Below are positions 35,501 to 44,006 of a stretch of DNA of 64,000 nucleotides, in pieces. The DNA is taken from assembly GCA_963843365.1 (NCBI GenBank), contig CAWJKG010000003.1, forward strand, positions 186,001-250,000, written 5' to 3'. The translations under genes were made by a program, and so were the position numbers. This DNA is from Bog-473 sp963843365 (lineage in GTDB: Bacteria > Actinomycetota > Acidimicrobiia > Acidimicrobiales > RAAP-2). A model generated the notes under the pieces. It did not search any database. It was not told where the DNA came from and saw only the letters and a program-made list of their open reading frames with translations. Within the stretch, counting starts at the first letter, position 1. Each line of letters starts with the position of its first letter.

Positions 35501-36290
35501 TGCTACAACGGCCCGAACGCAGATTTGTCGTGATTCGCCAATGGTTGCATTCGTCTACTACTCCCCTGGAGACCCAGTTCCCGGGATTCATCTGCGACAA
35601 GCCGGAAGGGGATGGTCGGATTGTGTGCCTTGTGTCCGAGGGCAATGATCGATCGGTGATACGTGGTCGACCGGAGATCTCTGTTTGGGTCGTCCTCCCG
35701 GTCTTGTATGTCCTTTGCTTCGTATGAGAGGTCAAGGCGTCTGAAGGCAGGAAATTCAATGAGGACGCGCGACGGTGAGGGGTCGGAGGGACATCCAGAA
35801 TGCCAAGGCCGCACGGGTGGCGACGCCGCGTGGAGCGACTTCTGGGAGGGAGCGCCCAGTGCATCCGACAAGCGGCAGGCAACTCGGAAAGACAACGCAC
35901 GGACAACAAACGGCGAGTGGGATTTCTGACAATAGAGAAACAACAAATGCCGATCGCGCTCAAGAGCTGCGGAACGAAGGGGCGCCGCACGATCTCTCAG
36001 GCGGCCAACCCCCGCGGAATGCGCGCATCCGTGCAAGGCGTGCCGAAGATGTGTCCCCTTTTCGAAACGGTCGGCCATTCCTCGTTACACGCCAGTTGAC
36101 CCTCCGGAGGGCCGTCGATATCATCGGCTCGCGCGGGTCGGCGTGATGATGTACGGACCAAATTGGCGTGGTCCGTGTTGGGGGGCAGTGTCACTGACCC
36201 CGCTCGACAGGGCGGTAGAGCGATAGTGACAATCACCACAATCAGCACGGTCACCAACAGTGGCAGTTCGGTATCTGGTGGGCAGAAACC
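35501..36290. other. Long intergenic region between divergent genes
   Basis: These 790 bp lie between the initiating transferase and the orphan LuxR regulator. No frame reads as a convincing protein. Near the regulator it holds a hairpin (36154-36177), a perfect 11-bp palindrome CAGTGTCACTG (36187-36197) and several GTGACAAT-like words. The size and symmetric elements suggest a regulatory hub or a leader transcript. Confidence 0.4.
36154..36177. promoter_or_regulatory. 8-bp inverted repeat upstream of LuxR regulator
   Basis: ACGGACCA (36154-36161) and TGGTCCGT (36170-36177) are perfectly complementary around an 8-nt loop. A second palindrome, CAGTG-T-CACTG (36187-36197), lies 9 bp downstream. 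Both precede the LuxR gene by about 100-140 bp and could be operators or a leader hairpin. Confidence 0.35.
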
Positions 36291-37025
36291 ATGACCACCT
36301 CCACTCAGGCGCGGCCGGATGCGGCAGGCATCCCGGCTCGGATCCTGGTTGCCGGCAGCGATCTGTTGGCGGACGCATTAGCGAGCGCGCTCGAGACATA
36401 TGGCTTCGCCACCATGAACGTTGTCGCGACGCTGGGGGAGATCGATGGCGGAATTGATTGGCGGCCAGACTTGGTCGTACTCGATGCCCGATCTCTCGAC
36501 ATTCCGTCTGGATCCGCCCTCATCGACGGCTTTCGGCAAGCGGATGTCCACGTGTGCGTCATCGACGCGGCGGATAACAGCGACCGGGCCAACGCATGGT
36601 CGCAGGCTGGAACGTCCGCTCTCATCGACAAGCGGGATCCCTTTGATCATCTCTTTCGGGCCATTACGACCGTCCTTCGGAGCAGGTTTCTGGCGCAGAC
36701 GACCCCGCGCTACTTGGCCACATTGACAATGACACCCAGTGATGAGCGCAGACAGGAACGCCTTGAGCTCTTTTCCACGCTCACAGAGCGTGAACAGGGT
36801 GTCTTGGCTGAGCTCATTGAAGGTAACTGCGCAGAAGACATCGCAAAAGCGGCCTTCGTGTCCATCTCCACCGTTCGTACCCAGATCAAGGCGATTCTCC
36901 AGAAGCTGGGGGTGAGCTCACAGCTTGCTGCCGTGGCGATGGCACGGCGCGCTGGTTGGTCGCTCGAGAGCTCCCCAGGGACGCCGACCGACCCCTCGAG
37001 TGGCCGCCGCCGCCAAGTATCCTGA
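36291..37025 (+). CDS. Orphan LuxR-type response regulator with atypical receiver
   Basis: A 244-residue protein. The C-terminal LuxR helix-turn-helix is clear ('LTEREQGVLAELIEGNCAEDIAKAAFVSISTVRTQIKAILQKLGV'). The N-terminal domain has a receiver layout with Asp65 in 'LVVLDARSLD' and 'ALIDKRDPFDHL' in the Lys region, but the acidic pair that binds magnesium is replaced by Ala21-Gly-Ser. No histidine kinase is encoded nearby. It may work without phosphorylation or bind a ligand. It stands 158 bp upstream of the uronate operon, the likely target. Confidence 0.82.
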   Translation: MTTSTQARPDAAGIPARILVAGSDLLADALASALETYGFATMNVVATLGEIDGGIDWRPDLVVLDARSLDIPSGSALIDGFRQADVHVCVIDAADNSDRANAWSQAGTSALIDKRDPFDHLFRAITTVLRSRFLAQTTPRYLATLTMTPSDERRQERLELFSTLTEREQGVLAELIEGNCAEDIAKAAFVSISTVRTQIKAILQKLGVSSQLAAVAMARRAGWSLESSPGTPTDPSSGRRRQVS

Positions 37026-37183
37026 CATTCACTGCAGCTCCTCAATGAGGAACGTCGGTAAAGGGAGCCATTACCAGTCCACCAAACTGGCTGGTGGTGT
37101 ATCTGGCAGCCTGTTTGACGCTCGTCTTGAGGTATGGCGCCATGTTCCGACGGGCTCGGTCCCGCATCACCACTTGAATCGGC

Positions 37184-38500
37184 ATGAAAGTCGCAGTCTT
37201 CGGTCTCGGCTACGTCGGCACGGTGTCCGCTGCGTGCCTTGGAGCAAACGGCCATGACGTCTGGGGTGTTGACCCCGACGAGCTGAAGGTTGCAGCCGTA
37301 TCAAGTGGGACGAGTCCCATCGTGGAGCCTGGTCTCCAGCCGTTGGTCGCCCAAGCGGTCGCTTCTGAAAAGCTCCACGCAAGCGTCCGACCCGAAGACG
37401 CACTTGAGAACGCCGACGTCTCTCTGTTATGTGTCGGTACTCCGTCGGCGTCGAGCGGTGAAACCAATCTCGCCTATGTCTACCGGGTCGTCGAAGATCT
37501 TGTGGAGTTGCTCGCCGGTCCCATTTCCTCGCGGCCGTTTCACACGGTCGTGATTCGTAGCACGGTTCCGCCCGGCACGGTCGAGGATGTCAATGCCGTA
37601 CTGCAGGCATCCATTCGCGATGGCGGACCGGAAATCGGCGTTGCGATGTGTCCAGAGTTTCTTCGCGAGGGCACTGGGGTGGCGGACTTCTTTGCCCCTC
37701 CCTACACCGTCATCGGCGCAACTGATCTACGCGCGATCGACGCAATTTCTCGGCTTTTCGGATTTCTCGAATCTCCCATCCGGGTTGTGCATCCACGGAC
37801 CGCTGAGGCGCTGAAGTATGCCAGCAACGCGTATCACGCAACAAAGATCTCCTTTGCCAACGACATGGGACGAATCTTCAGCCGTCTCGGTGTTGACAGC
37901 CGAGAAGTCATGGAACTCTTCTGTCAGGACACCCTCCTCAATGTGTCCCCCAAGTACCTGCGGCCTGGATTTGCCTTCGGCGGCTCCTGCCTCCCGAAGG
38001 ATCTTCGTTCGCTTCTACATCTCGCACACGCCGAGAGCGTCGACATTCCGTTGCTGTCGGGCGTTCTCGCAAGCAACAGGTTGTCAATCGAAGAGGCGGT
38101 CGACCGTATCGTGGCCGGTCCTGGGAACCGGGTTGCCATGCTCGGTCTCAGCTTCAAGCCGGACAGCGATGATCTGCGCGAAAGTCCATATGTCGACCTT
38201 GCGGAGACGCTACTCGGCAAGGGATACGACGTGCGCATTCACGATCCAGTCTTGAATCCGACGTCGTTGGTGGGATCCAATCGCCAGTATGTGGAGTCGA
38301 AGCTTCCGCACCTCAAACGGATTCTTACCGAGAGCCCCGAAGAAGCAATTGCTGGAGCCGACATCGCAATCGTGTCGCATTCGACAAGACGCGTTGTAGA
38401 GGCGCTGCTCGCGTCTCCACCGTTGCGGGTTCTCGATCTTGACGGGCGTCTCGGACCAGAGCTTGAAGCGTTGGATTGTTATGAGGGATTTGCCTGGTGA
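37184..38500 (+). CDS. GDP-mannose / UDP-glucose 6-dehydrogenase (AlgD-like)
   Basis: A 438-residue nucleotide-sugar dehydrogenase. It opens with 'MKVAVFGLGYVGTVSAACLGANGHDV' and 'SPIVEPGL', then 'STVPPGT', 'CPEFLREG', and the catalytic Cys, about residue 269, in 'FAFGGSCLPKDLRSL'. The wording 'GLGYVGTVSAACLA' and 'GGSCLPKDLRAL' is closer to GDP-mannose dehydrogenase AlgD than to UDP-glucose dehydrogenase. It oxidises C6 to a carboxylate in two NAD steps, giving GDP-mannuronate or UDP-glucuronate for the polymer. First gene of the plus-strand operon; its stop overlaps the next GTG. Confidence 0.87.
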   Translation: MKVAVFGLGYVGTVSAACLGANGHDVWGVDPDELKVAAVSSGTSPIVEPGLQPLVAQAVASEKLHASVRPEDALENADVSLLCVGTPSASSGETNLAYVYRVVEDLVELLAGPISSRPFHTVVIRSTVPPGTVEDVNAVLQASIRDGGPEIGVAMCPEFLREGTGVADFFAPPYTVIGATDLRAIDAISRLFGFLESPIRVVHPRTAEALKYASNAYHATKISFANDMGRIFSRLGVDSREVMELFCQDTLLNVSPKYLRPGFAFGGSCLPKDLRSLLHLAHAESVDIPLLSGVLASNRLSIEEAVDRIVAGPGNRVAMLGLSFKPDSDDLRESPYVDLAETLLGKGYDVRIHDPVLNPTSLVGSNRQYVESKLPHLKRILTESPEEAIAGADIAIVSHSTRRVVEALLASPPLRVLDLDGRLGPELEALDCYEGFAW

Positions 38501-39810
38501 CCCAGAACCACAAGGACACGACACTTTCAATAAGCGAACGCGCATCGAACACCGATGGCGGATCTCCAGAACGCTTCGCGAATGTCGGCCGAAAGAAGAG
38601 GATTCTCATCCTCGTGCAGAACCTCTCGGTGCCGTTCGATCGTCGCGTCTGGTTGGAATGCCAGTCACTCGTGGACGCCGGGTATGAAGTCGCCGTGGTC
38701 TGCCCCAAGGCACCCGGGGATCCGACCTACGCCACGCTGCAGGGAGTGGAGTTGTTCAAGTACCGACCGTATGCGCCCGGCGGATCGAGCGCGTCTTTCA
38801 TCATCGAATACTGCTACTCGTTTCTGGCCACCCTCCTGCTGAGTATCCGGGCGAGTCGCCGAGGTCGTTTCAACGTTGTCCAGAGCTGCAATCCGCCGGA
38901 CCTGTTCTGGCCAATTGGAATCCTGTTCCGACTGGTCCACCGATCTTTGTTCGTCTTCGATCACCACGATCTCTGTCCCGAGCTGTATCAGTCTCGCTTT
39001 CCGGACGGGAACAGATTGGTCTACCGGACGCTTCGAATGATGGAACGTCGCACCATGCGAACGGCGGATCACGTGATCGCGACCAACGAGTCCTACCGCC
39101 GGATCGCTGTCGAACGCGACGGTATTGCTCAAACGAGAGTGACCGTTGTGCGTACGGGTCCGGATCTGACTCGACTCAGCAAGACTGTGGCGGAGCCAGA
39201 GCTGCGACGTTCACGCTCTCACCTTGCCGCATACCTGGGCGTCATGGGCCCCCAAGATGGCGTTGACCTTGTGCTCGATGTAGCCGACCACGTGGTACAC
39301 CGGCTCGGGCGTCACGACATCAGCTTCACTCTCATCGGGTCCGGGGACTGCTTCGAGGATTTGGTCGAGCAAAGTCGTCGGCTCGATCTCACCGACTACG
39401 TCTCCTTCACTGGCCGAATTCCGGACGCCGAGGTCTCCGCCATCCTGTCAACCGCTGATGTCGGGATATCCCCCGACCCAAAGAACCCGCTAAATGACGT
39501 CTCGACGATGAACAAGACAATGGAATACATGGCTTTCGCCCTTCCCGTCGTCGCGTTTGATTTGCGTGAGACTCGTGTCTCGGCCGGCGACGCCGCGGTC
39601 TACGCTTCTCCCAACGACGTGGGAGAGTTTGCGCGGCTGCTGGTCGACTTGATCGATGACGAGCCGCGCCGGTTCACGATGGGTCTGGCTGGACGCGCTC
39701 GGGTCGAACACGCGCTGGCCTGGAAACACCAGGCTCCTCGCTATGTCGCAGTGTACGAACAGCTGACACAGGGCTCCCGGGGGCGCCAGCCGGCGGCGGT
39801 GGGGAGCTGA
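38497..39810 (+). CDS. Family 4 glycosyltransferase
   Basis: A 437-residue GT-B enzyme. The N-domain begins 'RILILVQNLSVPFDRRVWLECQSLVDAGYEVAVVCP', with 'DHHDLCPELYQSRF' in the middle. The C-domain has 'AYLGVMGPQDGVDLVLDVADHV', 'LIGSGDCFEDL', 'ADVGISPDPKNPLNDVSTMNKTMEYMAFALPVVAFD', the donor-binding Lys and Glu region. The first 35 residues are unstructured. It starts at GTG 38497, overlapping the dehydrogenase stop, and the amidotransferase follows after 3 bp. Linkage and sugar are unknown. Confidence 0.85.
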   Translation: MTQNHKDTTLSISERASNTDGGSPERFANVGRKKRILILVQNLSVPFDRRVWLECQSLVDAGYEVAVVCPKAPGDPTYATLQGVELFKYRPYAPGGSSASFIIEYCYSFLATLLLSIRASRRGRFNVVQSCNPPDLFWPIGILFRLVHRSLFVFDHHDLCPELYQSRFPDGNRLVYRTLRMMERRTMRTADHVIATNESYRRIAVERDGIAQTRVTVVRTGPDLTRLSKTVAEPELRRSRSHLAAYLGVMGPQDGVDLVLDVADHVVHRLGRHDISFTLIGSGDCFEDLVEQSRRLDLTDYVSFTGRIPDAEVSAILSTADVGISPDPKNPLNDVSTMNKTMEYMAFALPVVAFDLRETRVSAGDAAVYASPNDVGEFARLLVDLIDDEPRRFTMGLAGRARVEHALAWKHQAPRYVAVYEQLTQGSRGRQPAAVGS

Positions 39811-39813
39811 CCA

Positions 39814-41715
39814 GTGTGCGGTATCGCCGGTGCCTATCAGCAAGTTGATGGGCGATCAACGACAGAGAACATGGGGCGCGACCTCGGACATCGGGGGCCC
39901 GACGAAGAGGGCACGTACTCCTATACCGATGGTCGAATCGACGCGCACTTCGCTCATCGCCGCCTGTCGATAATCGATGTGCAGCATGGACAGCAACCAT
40001 TAGTCAAGGACCAGTTTGTCCTCTGCTACAACGGCGAACTCTACAATTTCAGACAGATCAGATCCGAGCTCATCGCGAACGGTTCCCGCTTCTTGACATC
40101 GTCCGACACCGAAGTTGTCCTCGAAGCATGGATGCGTTGGGGACCCGAGTGCCTTCGGCGGTTTCGTGGGATGTTTGCCTTCGCGGTGCTCGATCAGTCA
40201 TCAGGGTCTCTGTTCCTCGCTCGCGATCAGTTCGGAATCAAGCCACTGCATTTCATTCGCCGTAAAGACGGTGTCGTGTTCGCTTCAGAGCTCAAAGCGC
40301 TGGTGAATACATACGGATCTGAGTTACGTATGCGTCACTCGGCACTCGTGGCGTCCATGCTCTACTACTGGGTCCCCGATCAGATGTGCTCGGTAGATGG
40401 GGTGGAGAAGCTTCAACCTGGCACTTGGGCGGAGTTTCGCCCGGACGGCACTCACCGGGTCGGGCGATACTGGGACATCGTCCAGGAGGCGTCTGCGGCT
40501 CAAGAGACGAGCTGCGACCTCAGGGCAATCGTGGAAGACTCGGTGAGGGCTCATCTGGTCGCCGACGTTCCAGTATCGAGCTTTTTGTCCGGTGGTCTCG
40601 ACTCGAGCATCGTGACGGTGCTGGCAAAGCAGGCCAATCCCGGGATTGACGCCTACACCATTACATTCCGGGCTCAGGACAATCGGCTTGAAGCGATGCC
40701 GGACGATGCGGTTTACGCCCGAAAGATCGCGCAACGTCACGACATCGATCTGCACGAGATCGAGATTCAACCAGATGTAGTGGAGTTGCTTCCGAGGATG
40801 GTCGAGATCCTTGACGAGCCCATCGGTGATCCGGCCGCCATCAACACCCTTCTCATGTCCGAGGCGGCGCGTCTCGCGGGCGTCAAGGTTCTTCTTTCGG
40901 GAATGGGCGCGGATGAGTTTTTCGGGGGCTATCGGAAGCACGTCGCGTGCGTGCTGGCCGGGCGCTACCGAGATTTGCCGGGCTTCGTTCACCGTACGAC
41001 GGGGAGCGTTGTGAAGCGCCTGCCCCTTACCGCAGCGGGACGAGGTCTGCGTTATTCACGATGGGCCAAGCGGTTTGTCACATTCGCGGATCTGCCGGAA
41101 GAGGAGGCATTTCGAAGGAGTTACAGCTTGTACGGTCCTGGTGAGCTGGCGGCCTTCCTCAGTCCTGAACTTCAGAAAGACATTGAAGATGTCGTTGAAC
41201 AACACGCTCAAATTTATGAAGACAATCAACTGTCCGACTCGGTGAATCGCATGTGCTTGACCGACTGCCGTATGTTCCTGCCGGGACTGAACCTCACGTA
41301 TACGGACAGGGCCAGCATGGCTGCCTCAACAGAAGTGCGCGTGCCATTTGTGGATCCAGAGGTCTTCCGAGCAGCATTCTCGCTGCCGAGTAAGGACAAG
41401 GTTTCTGGGAAGACCGGCAAGGTCGCATTGAAGCGCGCCGCCGAAGCGTGGTTGCCGAATGAGATCATCCATCGTCCAAAGGCATCTTTCTCGGCTCCGC
41501 TGAGGGCATGGGTATCCAACGACCTCAGAGAATTGATCGACGACTCCCTACTGGGAGGAGAACTTCTCGATACCGGATTCCTCCATCGTCCGGCCGTTAC
41601 AGCTCTCGTCGAGGAGCACCGGGCGGGTCGAGAGGATCGCTCCAAGCAGATCTGGCAGTTACTGACCCTTGAGACGTGGTACCGCCAGACCCGTCGAGCA
41701 GGTGTGGGGCTATGA
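39814..41715 (+). CDS. Asparagine synthase-like glutamine amidotransferase
   Basis: A 633-residue class II amidotransferase. Cys2 of 'MCGIAGAY' is the glutamine-hydrolysing nucleophile, with 'HRGPDEEG', 'HRRLSIIDV' and 'LCYNGELYN' lining the pocket. The synthetase half has the ATP pyrophosphatase loop 'SFLSGGLDSSIVTVL' (about residue 260) and 'LLSGMGADEFFGGYRKH'. It could make asparagine, but in polysaccharide loci its relatives amidate uronic acids, as proposed for galacturonamide-containing O-antigens. Placement three genes behind the sugar 6-dehydrogenase start supports that reading, which remains inference. Confidence 0.88.
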   Translation: MCGIAGAYQQVDGRSTTENMGRDLGHRGPDEEGTYSYTDGRIDAHFAHRRLSIIDVQHGQQPLVKDQFVLCYNGELYNFRQIRSELIANGSRFLTSSDTEVVLEAWMRWGPECLRRFRGMFAFAVLDQSSGSLFLARDQFGIKPLHFIRRKDGVVFASELKALVNTYGSELRMRHSALVASMLYYWVPDQMCSVDGVEKLQPGTWAEFRPDGTHRVGRYWDIVQEASAAQETSCDLRAIVEDSVRAHLVADVPVSSFLSGGLDSSIVTVLAKQANPGIDAYTITFRAQDNRLEAMPDDAVYARKIAQRHDIDLHEIEIQPDVVELLPRMVEILDEPIGDPAAINTLLMSEAARLAGVKVLLSGMGADEFFGGYRKHVACVLAGRYRDLPGFVHRTTGSVVKRLPLTAAGRGLRYSRWAKRFVTFADLPEEEAFRRSYSLYGPGELAAFLSPELQKDIEDVVEQHAQIYEDNQLSDSVNRMCLTDCRMFLPGLNLTYTDRASMAASTEVRVPFVDPEVFRAAFSLPSKDKVSGKTGKVALKRAAEAWLPNEIIHRPKASFSAPLRAWVSNDLRELIDDSLLGGELLDTGFLHRPAVTALVEEHRAGREDRSKQIWQLLTLETWYRQTRRAGVGL

Positions 41716-41746
41716 GTCGGGTGGCCGGAGGGAAGGTAGGGGACAG

Positions 41747-43957
41747 GTGAGACAGGTTGCGCAGAATTACCGCTCGGGAGTTCTCGAGGTTATTGACGCG
41801 CCTCCCCCTGCGTGTGCACCCGGAGGCCTACTCGTTCGTTCGCTCTTTTCGCTGATTTCCACCGGGACTGAGCTGATGAAGGTGGGGGAGTCGAAGATGT
41901 CGCTGGTGGGAAAGGCGAAAGCGCGTCCCGACCAGGTGAAGAAGGTCATCGAGAACGTTCAGCAGCAGGGCGCAATCACCACCTACAAGAAGGCGATGAA
42001 CCGCCTCGACTCCTATTCGCCCCTGGGCTACTCGCTCGCCGGCGTGGTGCAAGAGATTGGGGCTGGAGCTGAGGAGTTTTCGGTGGGACAGCTTGTAGCG
42101 TGTGCCGGCAACGAGTTCGCTCTCCACGCTGAACTCAACTGGGTTCCGACGAACCTCTGCGTTGCGGTCCCGGACGGCGTCTCGCCCCAGCTGGCCGCGT
42201 TCGCCACCGTGGGCTCCATCGCACTACAGGGTGTGCGTCAGGGCAATGTCCAGATCGGGGACACGGCATGCGTGATCGGCTTAGGTCTTGTCGGACAGCT
42301 GGTCGTGCAGCTCCTTGTTGCTTCCGGAGTTCAAGTGGTCGGTCTCGATCCCGATCATGACAGGTGTCGGTTGGCCGAAAAGGCCGGTGCGCTGCTCTGC
42401 ACGGCACCGGACAACGAAGGCTGTGCCGCAGTTGAGCAGGCATTGTCGAAAGCATCCGGAGGTATCGGAGCTGACCGGGTGTTTCTCGTCGCAGGAGGTT
42501 CTTCGAACCAACCCGTTGAGCTGGCGGCTCGCCTCGCGCGAGACCGTGCGACGATTGTCGATATCGGAAAATGCAAGCTTGACCTTCCCTGGAATGCCTA
42601 CTACGAGAAGGAACTTGAACTTCGATTCTCTCGTTCTTACGGACCCGGACGTTACGATCATCGATACGAACTCGACGGGGTCGACTACCCGGCGGGCTAC
42701 GTTCGATGGACGGAGCGGCGGAACCTCCAGTGTTTCGTCAACTCCGTAGCAAGAAAGGAGATCGATCCGGAACCCCTCATAGCAGGAACGTTTCCGCTGG
42801 AAGATGCTCCGAACGTGTATGAACAGCTTAGTAACGGAGTGCTGCGTGGCGTTGGGTTTCTCTTCGAGTACGAGGTGCCAGTGGAATCTGGTCTCCGGGA
42901 ATCGGTCGCGAAGCAATCAACGAATTCGGTAAGTTCCCGCCATAACTTCGGCGGTGCATCAACGAAGCCAATTCGTGACAGTCGGAAGAGCAACCCGGGC
43001 GATGTCTTGGGGATTGGGTTCATTGGTGCCGGAAACTACGCGTCGTCAATGTTGCTTCCGCATCTCGCCAAGGATCCTGGGGTGATGCTGGAGAGTGTCG
43101 CCACGCGACGTTCGCTCTCTGCGGTGAATGCACAGAAGAAGTTCAACTTTCGAAATGCTTGCACCAGCGTCGATCAAGTGCTTGAGGACTCCAGTATCGA
43201 TGCAGTCTTCATCGTCACCAGGCATAGTTCACATGCTGATCTCACCTGTCGTGCGCTCGAAGCAGGAAAGGCAGTATTCGTAGAAAAGCCACTGGCGCTC
43301 ACGCTTGAAGAGCTTGACCGGATACTCGAGACCGTGGACGATACGGGCAACGACAGGGTGATGGTTGGATTCAATCGTCGATTCTCCCCTTTGCTCGTGG
43401 ATATGCGCGCACGTTGTGGCAGGTCCTCAGAACCGACCACCGCCCGCTATCTCGTGAATGCTGGGCGACTCGGGTCCGACAGTTGGTACCTGGACAACGA
43501 GAGCGAAGGCTCGCGATTCGTCGGAGAAGGCGGCCACTTCGTGGACACGGTGAGTTGGTGGATCGGCGGTGACCCGGTCGAGGTGCTGCCGATGAGTGCT
43601 GGCGGCTCGGACGAGGTTCAGATGAGCCTTCGATATGGCGACGGTTCGCTCGCGACTATCACGTATCTCACGAGTGCCCACAGGCGGTTCCCAAAGGAGA
43701 CCTTTGAGGCGTCGAGTGGTGGACGCACGGCTCGGCTGGACAATTTCAAACGAACCACGGTGTGGGCGGGCACGCGGTCTCGAGTCCGTCGGCACCTCGG
43801 GCCACCCGACAAGGGGCAGTCAACGGAAATCAAGGGATTTCTGGCCGCAGTGCGGACGGGGGGGGCGATGCCGATTTCTCTGAACTCGTTGGCAGCGACC
43901 ACGCGTGCCACCCTTGCCATCGCGAGTCCGAACGTCGCGAGCCATATTCCTCAGTAG
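41747..43957 (+). CDS. Two-domain oxidoreductase (Zn-ADH-like + Gfo/Idh/MocA)
   Basis: About 736 residues from GTG 41747, after a ggaaggtagggg purine-rich tract. The N-terminal half is a medium-chain dehydrogenase with 'SPLGYSLAGVVQEIGAGAEEF' and Rossmann 'ACVIGLGLVGQLVVQLLVASG', but without the usual zinc ligands. A linker of about 40 residues leads to a Gfo/Idh/MocA domain with 'IGFIGAGNYASSMLLPHLAKD', 'EAGKAVFVEKPLALT' (Lys of EKP) and 'GEGGHFVDTVSWWIG'. This fusion recurs next to heparinase-like genes in bacterial polysaccharide loci. It probably oxidises or epimerises a nucleotide sugar; the reaction is unproven. Confidence 0.85.
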   Translation: MRQVAQNYRSGVLEVIDAPPPACAPGGLLVRSLFSLISTGTELMKVGESKMSLVGKAKARPDQVKKVIENVQQQGAITTYKKAMNRLDSYSPLGYSLAGVVQEIGAGAEEFSVGQLVACAGNEFALHAELNWVPTNLCVAVPDGVSPQLAAFATVGSIALQGVRQGNVQIGDTACVIGLGLVGQLVVQLLVASGVQVVGLDPDHDRCRLAEKAGALLCTAPDNEGCAAVEQALSKASGGIGADRVFLVAGGSSNQPVELAARLARDRATIVDIGKCKLDLPWNAYYEKELELRFSRSYGPGRYDHRYELDGVDYPAGYVRWTERRNLQCFVNSVARKEIDPEPLIAGTFPLEDAPNVYEQLSNGVLRGVGFLFEYEVPVESGLRESVAKQSTNSVSSRHNFGGASTKPIRDSRKSNPGDVLGIGFIGAGNYASSMLLPHLAKDPGVMLESVATRRSLSAVNAQKKFNFRNACTSVDQVLEDSSIDAVFIVTRHSSHADLTCRALEAGKAVFVEKPLALTLEELDRILETVDDTGNDRVMVGFNRRFSPLLVDMRARCGRSSEPTTARYLVNAGRLGSDSWYLDNESEGSRFVGEGGHFVDTVSWWIGGDPVEVLPMSAGGSDEVQMSLRYGDGSLATITYLTSAHRRFPKETFEASSGGRTARLDNFKRTTVWAGTRSRVRRHLGPPDKGQSTEIKGFLAAVRTGGAMPISLNSLAATTRATLAIASPNVASHIPQ

Positions 43958-44006
43958 AGATGATCGTTCGACGCAAGTCTCCGAAGGTCGGGCGCATTCC
44001 GCCATC

